A stretch of DNA of 20,781 bases from Exophiala sp. HKRS030. Lineage: Eukaryota > Ascomycota > Eurotiomycetes > Chaetothyriales > Herpotrichiellaceae. The notes under the pieces were generated by a model, which saw only the letters and a list, made by a program, of their open reading frames with translations, was not told where the DNA came from and did not search any database. Where the stretch lies: assembly GCA_023897205.1 (NCBI GenBank), contig JAHWDD010000050.1, positions 1-20,781 on the forward strand. Reading direction: 5' to 3'. Positions 11,571 through 19,749 of the stretch are shown here, one piece after another. A program made the position numbers and the translations under genes. Each line of letters starts with the position of its first letter. Position 1 is the stretch's first letter.

Positions 11571-13324
11571 ATGAATCCAATAGAAGTCCATGTCGCTGTA
11601 CTGATAGTGGGCGCAGGCCCTGCAGGAGCCACCGGTGCGCTGCTCCTAGGCCGGTATGGGATATCCTCGCTTGTCATTTCCCACACAAGACAACAGCAAA
11701 TACTCCGCGAGCCCATATCTTCAATCAGAGGCCAATGGAGGTCCTCAGAGATGCGGCATTAGAAGACAAAGCATTGAGTGTAGCCACTTCGGGCGAATAC
11801 ATGATGCATACGACCTGGCAATGTTCGCTTGCAGGGGAAGAAATCGCTCGGTTGTACTCCTGGGGAAATGACCACCAGCAAAAAGGAGATTATCAAAGGG
11901 CAAGCCCTTGCTCGATGACTGATGTACCTCAAAGCGTCCTAGAGCCCATCTTGGTGGAAGCAGCAACCGAATCAGGTGCCGAGTTCCGGTTCAATACTGA
12001 ATTTGTGGCTCAAGAGCCCATCGACGGTGGGCGAATCAGAGCAACTGTGCGCAATCGAGCTTCCGGTGACAAGTTTCATGTTCTTTCTCGATATCTTCTT
12101 GGTTGCGACGGAGCGAGAAGTGCCGTTTTTGCCAGTACCGGCATCCCTATCATTGGAAAGCAACTCAACAATGCTTTCAACGTCCACATCGAATCAGATC
12201 TCTCCAACTACTTCAAAGCTCGTCCCGGCGGCTTGAGTTAGATATTGAATTCCGATGCGCCAGCATGGTCAGCCGTAGGGAATTCTAGGACAATCAGGCC
12301 TTGGAACGAATGGGTTGTCTCCATGCATCCTTTACTCAACGGTGCAGACGAAGCTTTCGAACCCTCGGACGAAGACATTTTAGCAAGGCTCCACCAAATG
12401 ATCGGTGGCAGCACAGTGCCTATTAAAATCAAGTCATGTTTCAGGTAAGAAAATGTCCATTGCCCCTTGCTGCGGTAATTCTCAGACAAGATAACACGTG
12501 TTCGTGCTTCTAGGTGGACGATTAACGATCAGGTGGCTGAATCGTGGCAGTAGGGCAACGTTATATGCTTTGGCGATGCCACGCACCGCCATCCACCTAT
12601 CAACGGTCTGGGGAGCAACACCTGCATTTCCGACGCTTTCAATATTGCATGGAAATTAGCATACGTCCTTAAAGGCCAGGCTTCTTCGGCAATCCTAGAC
12701 ACAATCACCCCAGATAGAAAACCTGTGGCAGTTGGTGTTGTCCGCCGAGCCAACGAAGGCATGGTCGCTCACAGAGATCTATGGCAGGTTATCGGTCTCG
12801 TCAAAGAGGAACAAGACCGCTTCTTCGAAGTTCGAGCTCAAGCATCTGCAGATGGCAAAAGTTTACGACAAAATTTGGACGCTGCCATTGAAAAGATCAC
12901 CAATGAGGTCCAGGCGTTAGGAATTCAAATGAATCAAAGCTACGTGAATTCGGCATTGACCAAAATCGAAAATGTTGACATCCATCCCACTTTTGCGGAC
13001 CCAAATCCCATCAAACATCTGCTGGTCTCGACTTTCCCAGGATACCACCTCCCCCATATTTGGCTCTGCGAGCCAGGTAAGAAAGAGCGCCTGTCTACCC
13101 TTGATCTTGCTGGACATGGCGTGTTCACGCTGCTTACGGGCATCGGAGGCGACAAGTGGAAAGTCACTGCTGCAGAGCTTACCCACAGAAGTAAGTTGAT
13201 CTTGAATGCATTCTCTATCGGCTATCGGCAAGACTACGCTGATATGTATCGTGACTGGCCTAAAATACGTGAGGTGGATGAGGATGGAGCTATTCTCGTT
13301 CGACCCGATCATTTTATTGCATAG
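11571..13324 (+). pseudogene. FAD-dependent aromatic monooxygenase (phenol hydroxylase / 2,4-dichlorophenol hydroxylase family)
   Basis: Such enzymes use NAD(P)H and O2 to hydroxylate aromatic rings, with FAD bound in a PF01494 fold. Visible motifs: the dinucleotide site VLIVGAGPAGATGALLLGR at residues ~9-27, the second FAD motif LLGCDGARS, the third motif ICFGDATHRHPPINGLGSN with SDAFNIAWKLAYVLKG, and a C-terminal thioredoxin-like tail (STLDLAGHGVFTLLTGIGG). One intron at 12445-12513 (GTAAGA...TCTAG) joins in phase. Lesions: a 1-nt loss at about 11679-11688, shortly after the first motif; TAG at 12239-12241 where the family has Trp; and TAG at 12551-12553 just before the third FAD motif. Restored length would be about 561 residues, normal for the family. 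The start at 11571 places GxGxxG where expected. Substrate unknown. Confidence 0.93.
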
Positions 13325-13656
13325 AGGTGTGCAAATATGGTTGACCAGCCGTTTGAGAAGTTGAGGTCTGTGAAAGAGAGTATCTTGGGCATTGACATAG
13401 ATTAAGGATTGTATCTTTGAATTTTACAAATCTGACACGAATTTGATCAACTTCCTCCACACATAATTTCGTCCCTCAACATTGGAAGGGATAAATGCTC
13501 ACCTTCAACAACACTGCATGTGTTTAGGGGTTTGTTCCGAACTTGGTGCCATGCGCAAAGGTTGGCCAGAACATTGTTTCCCCAGAAAATCCAACGCTTA
13601 CTAAACAATTACCTGAGAAGCATTAGCAGGCTTCTGGAGTCCAAACTACATCTTCG
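13325..13656. other. No gene recognised (between convergent gene ends)
   Basis: This 332-nt gap lies between the 3' ends of the plus-strand monooxygenase and the minus-strand glyoxalase relic, so it should contain both 3' regions. No conserved coding content is seen. Confidence 0.5.
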
Positions 13657-14590
13657 CTAGCGAGCTCTAGGTTTCAACGTCTCATTCTGCAACAGCTCAA
13701 TCCAATACCCATCTAGGTCCAGCATGAATGCCATGTGGTTCATCAAGGTTTCGTTCAACCGCTTCGGCCAGCGGACATTCGGTCTCTCGAAATGGGCGCA
13801 AGCTGCATCAAGATCGTTGACCAAACCCCTTCGAATCCGAGTTTCCATCATAATAAGAACAGCCAGCTTTGTTCTCCGAACCTTCGAAAGTGGAGACAAA
13901 GCCTTGTGACTTAGGTGTGGCTTTGAGATTGTTCTCTCATAACCAAGAATGTAGTTGGTGGACTCATCTTCTAATTGTTCTCGGTGTCAACCAAGACCAT
14001 TGCCAGTACCTCTTGACAGAATTCCAAGCTGGAGACAGGGTCCTTGATTCTCAGCATATTTTAATGTACTCTACATCCATTTTGCTGGAATTGGGTAAAT
14101 TTGCTGACCAATCGGACGCAGTATCCATAGGCGTCGGAGATTGTTGCTATTTGTCAGTGCTGGGCATCGCCGGGAAGTCTCAGGGATGAGACACCGACCT
14201 CCTTTTAGTTTCTGGCAGAGTGCCTCAACATTCTCCACCAGTATCGAGACGTGCCCGTATCCTATGTAAGGTTCTCGTTTCCATTTGAGTACTTTACACC
14301 CCTCATCAGTCTCAGTGCCATAGTGATGCATAAGTTCAGTGACTCCAGAGCGATCGGCGTCGTGAAGGCCGCTTGAAGGACTATCGGGCTGGTCATACGT
14401 CATGTAAATAGAGTAAAACCCTTCGTGCATAATAACAAGCTGATCGATCTTTGCAAGACCCAGCAGCTCGTAAAATTCCACTTTTAAAACCATTAGTTCC
14501 CAACATCGGCTTCAACATTGCAAATTTCCATCTCTCCCTTGATGTTTTGGAGTCTTTGACTCTGATTATCATATCGTTGAGACAAGGCAA
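13657..14590 (-). pseudogene. Glyoxalase I (lactoylglutathione lyase), two-domain fungal type, broken
   Basis: Glyoxalase I isomerises the hemithioacetal of methylglyoxal and glutathione; the fungal form is a tandem of two VOC domains of roughly 320 residues. Domain 1: IIRVKDSKTS, EFYELLGLAKI, VTELMHHYGTE (metal Glu), GYGHVSILVENVEALCQKL (metal His), then, in another frame, SDAYGYCVRLV where the family has DPDGYWIEL, so the last metal Glu is Arg. Domain 2: MLRIKDPVSSLEF, YYDGNSDSKGFG, DLDAACAHFE, MAFMLDLDGYWIELLQNE. Lesions: a shift at about 14149-14152, TAA at 14061-14063, further shifts near 14000 and 13880, and a short deletion after GFG near 13815 that removes the expected His-Ile-x-x-x-Val segment. 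The exact start is uncertain; 14590 is only the upper edge of readable sequence. Both catalytic sites are compromised. Another VOC function cannot be excluded. Confidence 0.85.
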
Positions 14591-14704
14591 GTCAAAATTA
14601 CTTTAGCATCGGAAATAAGGGGTTCAATACACGGATCATTTTATATGTGGACAAGTCTGAAGCTGTACTGCCATTTTGGCAAGATTCGTATGGTCCTCTA
14701 GAAG

Positions 14705-15300
14705 GTGCGCGGAAATCTACTTCTCGTATACGGTCTTCTCATGACTATCGAATACTTCTTAGTCGCCGCCACTGGGTTTAAGGTGTCCGAGTTCTTTGCT
14801 CTGATGGAGGTCTACGGCACGAAAGGTGTTAGCCTCCTTCCCTTACGGATCCTGGATGGTACTACCAGTAACGCAAAATTGACTCGGAATTGCAGATTTG
14901 GCTCAAACGTGGTTTCGGCGCATGGCTCCGCTATCTTGCAGTCGCAGACTCAATCTGTGCACATAGCACTCTCCCTAGTAGCTCCGATCATCGATGGCAG
15001 TGCGAGGACCATTTCCGTCAAGGGGACTGCTGAAAACTGAGCACACTTTGGACGTCCACATACGGCTCGCTGACTCAGTGTTTGCAGCCAGTTGTTCAAA
15101 TTGGTACCATGACAAACTTGGACGCAATGTCGCAAATTGGCCTCGCCACGCGCAACGTACTGGAGGCTCACATTACTTCCCCAAGGGAATAAAGTTCATC
15201 ACGATCGCTGGTTCGAAGTGGGGCTGTCTAAACACCATAACGAGGTTGGCTGGACAGATATCCAAAACATCTTTGGCTTGCAGGGCTTCTCCTCGTGGTG
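14705..15300 (+). pseudogene. C-terminal remnant of a Baeyer-Villiger-type flavin monooxygenase
   Basis: These enzymes use FAD and NADPH to insert oxygen next to a ketone. Only the C-terminal third is readable. AATGFKVSEFF at about 14767 corresponds to the conserved ATGF segment near the second FAD motif. EVYGTKGVSL follows, then the SAHGSAILQ segment (family GPN-x-x-x-x-HGS), APIIDGSARTISVKG, and in a second frame DSVFAASCSNWYHDKLGRN with NVANWPRHAQR and HYFPKGIKFI. The last part matches the Trp-Tyr...GRN-x-A-x-WPG...FP-x-W-x-DF pattern of fungal family members, with changes. There is a frame change at about 15010-15050, and sequence is lost between the DGTTS and SAHGS motifs. The N-terminal FAD and NADPH motifs are absent; the space upstream is taken by the glyoxalase relic on the other strand. 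The edges are approximate. Confidence 0.78.
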
Positions 15301-15837
15301 ACATCATGACGGCTGATCCAAGTTCTTTGTCTTTGCTTGGAACCATCTCTTCGATCCGGCAGATGTTAGCTGTTATGGGTATCGTGTCAGTTGCCCTTCG
15401 ACAAGACTCTCTTCTCTGATAGCATTGCTCTTCTTACTCTTAGGGCAGTAGCTCTCGAATACACTCCGGAAAGCTTAGGAAGGGGCCAATACTCCCTTGA
15501 GGACGGACGGGCCGAAGATACCGCAACTGGGGCGGCAATTAGGACCTTACAGAGCTTACGGCATTTTGTACTTCTACAGTAAGTCCGCTAGTATTCTACG
15601 AATGCTCAACGCAATTTACAGATAGCCAAACGGTGATCCTCATGCCGAGCAGCGAGTTACTTTCCTCGGACGATGGCGTGGAAACAATCTAGCTACTAGT
15701 AATGCGCCAAACAGCTTGCGGAGCAATGGCCTCCGAGCAATTTCTTCAGTGTAAAGGCACACTGAGTCGTCATTGAATGAGACGTGGCAGAAAGTTGGGA
15801 ATCTCGGTTCAGAGTTTCTGCCATTATTGGATCCGTA
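15301..15837. other. No gene recognised
   Basis: This lies between the 3' ends of the plus-strand Baeyer-Villiger remnant and the minus-strand aldolase. Frames of 60-80 codons occur on both strands without recognisable motifs. It probably holds the 3' ends of the two flanking genes. Confidence 0.4.
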
Positions 15838-16846
15838 TCAATTGCAGCAGTAGTCAGCCCCAGTGTCGTAATGCACTTTGTCAAAGGGTGGCTTTGCGCT
15901 GAGCCAGCCGGCCTTAGCAGACCCGACAGTTCGATGCCTGAATGCGGCATCCGCCTTGTTCATCTTAAGTGTGGCCGCGCCATGCACTGCCGCCGCAGCA
16001 TCTGCCAGCAATTGGACCTGGCAACACTTTTCCAAGCTCAGAAACCAGTAGGTAGCCTCCTCGATGGTCTTTCCGACGGTTAAGAGCCCGTGGTTCTGCA
16101 AGAGTGCGGCTTTCTTGTTTCCAAGAGCTTGAGCAATGACTTCTCCCTCTTCTTTTGCCAATACCACTCCGTTAAACTATGAGTAAAAAACATGGTCCTT
16201 ATCGACGTCGTTTGTTAGCCAAAGACAATCCAGTCTGGCCGGAGGGGTTCATCCAGAGACTAGATGAACACTTACCTCGTAGAAGGCACAAATGTCCTGA
16301 GTGATGCAGTCGATTGGCTTTCCAAGTGCACAGAAAGAGCGACCGTAGGTGTTGTGACTATGCGCTGCGCAGATAACATCGGTCGAGCGGCGTGGATGGC
16401 AGAATGGATCATGAACGCTGCTACGTTCAACAGTTTATGTTCTCCGCCGCCAATGATTGTTGCCGTCATGGTCGACCTGGATAAGATCCGATGCTTTGAT
16501 GAGAGAAAATGATAGTCCAAATGGAATTGACCCAGAAAGTATTCTGTTCAACTGGGTCACGGCAGGTGATGTGGCCCGCGACACCCTCGTCGAAGCCGTA
16601 TTTCCCAAAGATGCGAAATGCTGCAGCGAGACGGTTCTTCAGGTACTTTCGTTCTTCGTTCTTGTCTTTGAATGTCGGTGCATGCATAAACTCTTGCTTT
16701 GCCGCCGTCTCTTCTTGCGAGGAGAACTCACCCTCGGCAGAGAGCGTTCCATGACTCGGTTGCGTACTAGTAGCTGTTAGTGTAGCCATTGGGCTGTTGT
16801 GTGAGACTGCGGTATTCAAATGCTGATAGCCGCTGTGTCTGGACAA
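15838..16846 (-). pseudogene. Class II aldolase/adducin-domain protein, three 1-nt indels
   Basis: Family PF00596 holds Zn-dependent aldolases and decarboxylases cleaving or decarboxylating small oxygenated substrates; many fungal members have no known substrate. Order on the minus strand: KYLKNRLAAAFRIFGKYGFD, EGVAGHITCRDP, then in shifted frames FGLSFSLIKASDLIQVDHDG, LLNVAAFMIHSAIHAARP and AAHSHNTYGRSFCALGKP with the metal-binding His-x-His. After an intron at 16275-16177 comes NKKAALLQNHGLLTVG with the third His, then EEATYWFLSLEKCCQVQLLA. Lesions: extra base at 16525-16526, extra base at about 16455-16459, lost base at about 16380-16383. With these discounted the exons agree in phase and give about 302 residues from 16846, or 283 from the Met at 16789. 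The metal ligands are intact, so decay looks recent. These 1-nt differences are the ones most exposed to sequencing error. Confidence 0.9.
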
Positions 16847-17417
16847 TGGCCTGGCACTAGGGCTTTTGGTTCCAAACAGTTTGCTACGTAGTAGTAATAC
16901 GAGTCTTCGGAATCATATCAGCGGATGCATTTTGCAAGGCGCCGAATTTCTGAAATGAGCGAGATAAAATTTCGTCCACGCGGGGACGCGGATGGAATTC
17001 AAGATTTTAGTATCCTCGGAACGGCGGGCGCGGACTTTAGAAAGAGGAAACGGTTGGCGAGTCCTGTTTCCGAGTTCGGTCTTGTGGGCTTCGAGGGGCA
17101 TTCTGTCGGGGGTGGTACTCCTCTACCCTTGTAATAGGGAGTGCGCAAATAAAAGTCCCTATGTTATTCAGGTACTCGACTACTATTCGGACGTTGTCGA
17201 GAATGCTTAGGCGGATTTTCGTACTACTCGTCTAGTACCTTCGTCGAGAAGTACCAGTAGCAGTCCATAATTCCAATTTCAATTTCAACCTTACAGTACT
17301 GAGGCATCTGCATTTCATCTGCGTATGCAGTTTCCACTCGTTGAGATGCAGGATCCAGAAACTGGTACTGTAAACCAACGCTGCGATACCTACTAAGTGA
17401 GCCGCCGCTTACCGCCC
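16847..17417. other. No gene recognised
   Basis: This 571-nt gap follows the start of the aldolase gene and reaches the stop codon of the minus-strand questin-oxidase relic. It should include the aldolase promoter. Short frames on both strands show no family resemblance. TA/CTAG-rich words such as ACTAGTAG and TAGTAGTA recur here and near 8980, 9225 and 15700, but no regular repeat unit could be defined. Confidence 0.4.
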
Positions 17418-18145
17418 CTATCTTTTCGGAACGCCCTCCCAAGCCTCTTCTCATCCTGCCCCGCTGATCCCGTCAAGTGGATGACCTTCAATCATGGGCT
17501 GAGCGCTCCCGCTATCAACCAGAGAACGGGCAAGTAGCAAAAACATATCTTGCTTGAGCCGAAATTCCGGCCTATCATTGTACGGTATGGATACATTCTG
17601 CGCATTTGCTAATGCTCGAATGCTTTTGGATAGATGACCGTCGTCATCGTGTTGTGCTGCAAACTCAAACAGGCTCTTCCAGGACCTGGTCTTTTTCTAA
17701 GGGACATGGGACAAGGCGTAGGTGAGCTCCGGTTCTGGACAACCAATTCCAGCATATAAAGCAATGATGACCCTTCCGAGATATTCAACTAGGCGAGCAA
17801 CACCCGTCGGAGGGAAAGCTGGATGTTCGAGGAAGGCAGGGAAATGAACAGTGGGGGTCAGCCCATGGAGAGTGAAGAAGTCGAAACGATTCTCGTAGGG
17901 AGGTCTCTGCGCACTGCAAAAAATGTAGGCTATAGGAATAGTATGTGGTCAAGATGCTGTCAGTGATCAGGGTGCGGCTGTCACACTTACCTGCTGTATT
18001 AGCAAGTTCCGATGACTTCATGCCAACCTCATCTTCTTTCACCCGCCATCCTGCTGCAATTTCGATAATCTCTTTTCCACCTTACGGTATCACCCCGTCC
18101 CGGATTTGGTCTCGAGAAATAAAGAATTTCTCGCCATCTTTCATT
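17418..18145 (-). pseudogene. Questin oxidase-like (DUF4243) protein, C-terminal half, three in-frame stops
   Basis: The family (PF14027; includes questin oxidase and AflY/HypA-like proteins) performs Baeyer-Villiger-type ring opening in fungal anthraquinone pathways. Readable order: KFFISRDQIRDGVIP, EIIEIAAGWRVKEDEVGMKS, ELANTA, then after an intron at 17990-17930 YIFCSAQRPPYENRFDFF, FLEHPAFPPTGVARLVEYLG, RSWKSLFEFAAQHDDDGHLS, SIRALANAQNV, KQDMFLLLARSLVDSG and EEAWEGVPKR before the stop at 17418-17420. The exon phases agree. In-frame stops: TAA at 18084-18082, TAG at 17699-17697 and TGA at 17453-17451 (where Trp would fit). The N-terminal half is missing: readable homology stops at about 18145, where the LINE begins. 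About 220 of an expected roughly 430 residues remain. DDDGH, SIRAL and the DMF segment are the strongest family matches. Confidence 0.82.
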
Positions 18146-18149
18146 TACC

Positions 18150-18494
18150 TCCACCACTGTTCCCGCATTTCTCCTGACCTCCCTCACTGCTCTTCGCAGG
18201 CTGTCACATGTCACTCGAAGAGCCTGCGCGTCTTCCTGGTACGTAGTCCGCGACCACCAGGATCAGCCGATCCGGGAGTCTGACCACTGCGGCCGTCATG
18301 TCAGGCGACTCGATCCGCACCTGCTCCGCCTCCACCTCTATGTTGATCCATAGCATGCTCCGGATCCTCCGTGCATGAGGTTCCTGGATCGCGAGGACCG
18401 GCATGTCTGGTACTTTCTCGTCATTCATTAGACTGTCGTGTATCTCGCCTTGCTTTCTCACATTCAGCTGCATCATATGGAACACTCTACTCAT
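18150..18494 (-). pseudogene. LINE ORF2 5' part (apurinic-type endonuclease domain), truncated
   Basis: The start is Met at 18494 (MSRVFHMMQLNVRKQGEIHD). The domain resembles the endonuclease/exonuclease/phosphatase fold that nicks the target before reverse transcription: QLNVRKQ corresponds to the first active-site Asn segment and VLAIQEPHARRI to the catalytic Glu segment. RSMLWINIEVEAEQVRIESP, TAAVVRLPDRLILVV and DYVPGRRAG follow. Compared with the family, sequence between the Glu segment and RSMLW is shortened. After a frame change near 18210, SLRRAVREVRRNAGTVVEV is readable, and homology ends there. The catalytic Asp-x-Asn segment and the reverse transcriptase are missing. Confidence 0.75.
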
Positions 18495-19749
18495 GATGAG
18501 ACGGGTAGAGTCTTCGGCAGTTTCGGCTGAACGATTCGTGTGGATCTCCGCACGGAACACACTTTACGACGGTCGCGGTGCATTCGCTGTGGCAATGTCC
18601 ACCACCGGCGCATCTCGCGCACCTTTGTGTATTTCCGCAAGTGAACAACGACACTGCTCGGGGCAAGGACGGCGTTCGAATATCACAGTGTAGCCAGATT
18701 CTCCTGCCACGTGAAAGAAACTTTCCCTCAGGAGGCGTCTTGCGTCGCTGTCCTTCGTCACGTATACTACCATAGAGCCATATGCCTTGGGTGCCGTTCT
18801 CTTGCTCAGCCATCTTATCTTCGCGACTGTCGTTCCATTTTCTTGGCCAAATGTCTCCGTCGCTCCGGCTCGGATGTCTCCATGTTCGTTCAAAACTGCT
18901 AACCGGTTGACATTGTCCACCTTGATCGGGTAGAGTTCGTCCCTCAGTATTCTAACGCCTGGCGCCGCCTTCGTCCCTACTGCCAATTTGACCATGTCAT
19001 GTTCACTTTCGTCTCTGCACACGATTCTGATGCGGCTCGTGGTTTTCACATCTCTGGTGACTGCGAGGCAGCGCCAACTCTTTGTCCACTACTGGAGCGG
19101 ACCTCCTTTTCCACGGTTGCCCGGATGGCGCCTGGTGAGGTCTTGTCAACGTCCTATGATACCACCCGGGAGGTGTCGATTGTGCAGTGGAGCGTATCTG
19201 CTATGACCAATTGGCTGGGAAGATGTCTTGCGAGACCGTTCGTGCCAGCAGTGGTCACATTGGGTGTCTGGTGCATTGACCCTGGCCCGGTTCGCTTCGC
19301 TGCGATGAATGCCCACGACGGTGTAGAGGACAGCAATGCCGATAGTTTATCGACATGGTCTCGGAGTGTGCAGATCTCACCCTTAAGCTCGTTGTTCTGT
19401 GCTTTCCTTGTTGTTGTTCTTCCTTCAGCTCCTTCAACTAGAACTGGGCCCCTTGGATCGACCTGCTCTGTTGGTCAATAGTCTTCCTGAGCTCCTTGAC
19501 CAGCAGAAGCAGTTCCTTCAGGTCGGTTGTGGTATTTTCATTTTCCTCCTCATTCTCATCGTCGCTGTCTTCGACATCTCGAAATTGGAATGGTTGGGAA
19601 CTCTCAGCCCGCGTCGCTCGGCGCGTGCGTCGTAATGTCTTATTTTCACGAACCTGGGCGGTTGGTGCCGGTGCGCGTTTTCTTCGAGGTGCTCGGGCGT
19701 GCTTTGCTGGTGACACAGTGATGGTTGCGTTGTTTGGGGTTCGATTCAT
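18487..19749 (-). pseudogene. LINE ORF1 (gag-like, CCHC zinc knuckles), broken
   Basis: ORF1 proteins of such elements bind the element's RNA. The start (MNRTPNNATITVSPAKHARA) is basic and disordered, then comes an acidic stretch (EDSDDENEEENENTTTDLKE) and a helical segment LLLLVKELRKTIDQQSRSIQ, ended by a TGA-type break at about 19438. Further in, a domain at about 19049-18690 reads RIRIVCRDESEHDMVKLAVG and AKIRWLSKRTAPKAYGSMVV. The C-terminus holds a canonical C-x2-C-x4-H-x4-C knuckle (CARCAGGGHCHSEC) and a C-x2-C-x3-H-x6-C knuckle (CVPCGDPHESFSRNC). A first knuckle, starting at CPEQC, is disrupted by a frameshift and loss near 18650. At least two frame changes separate these parts. Its stop overlaps the start of ORF2. 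Confidence 0.8.

Larger units (their letters stand above)
18146..19749 (-). mobile_element. Non-LTR retrotransposon (Tad-like LINE) fragment, 3'-truncated
   Basis: Minus-strand element containing ORF1 (gag-like, zinc knuckles) followed by the first part of ORF2 (endonuclease). The reverse transcriptase and 3' end are absent, and the homology stops at about 18145-18150 next to the questin-oxidase relic. The 5' edge is uncertain: the first ORF1 Met is at 19749, and 5' untranslated sequence may extend to roughly 19900. I could not identify target-site duplications. Frameshifts and stops in ORF1 show it is inactive. The Tad assignment rests on the ORF1/ORF2 organisation, the knuckle spacing and similarity I recall; the I or jockey groups are less likely alternatives. 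Confidence 0.82.

Noticed and set aside
16264..16754. Plus-strand frames of about 80-107 codons in this interval
   Set aside because: They are antisense to the class II aldolase, whose motifs on the minus strand are clear.
17914..17930. An apparent phase error at the questin-oxidase intron when the TTTTTTGCAG acceptor is used
   Set aside because: Using the CTATAG acceptor ending at 17930 instead gives the in-phase, family-like YIFCSAQRPP segment, so no frameshift is required.
18029..18214. A 61-codon minus-strand frame across the LINE / questin-oxidase junction
   Set aside because: It begins in LINE ORF2 sequence (to about GTVVEV) and then reads the neighbouring relic in the wrong frame; it is a junction artefact, not a gene.
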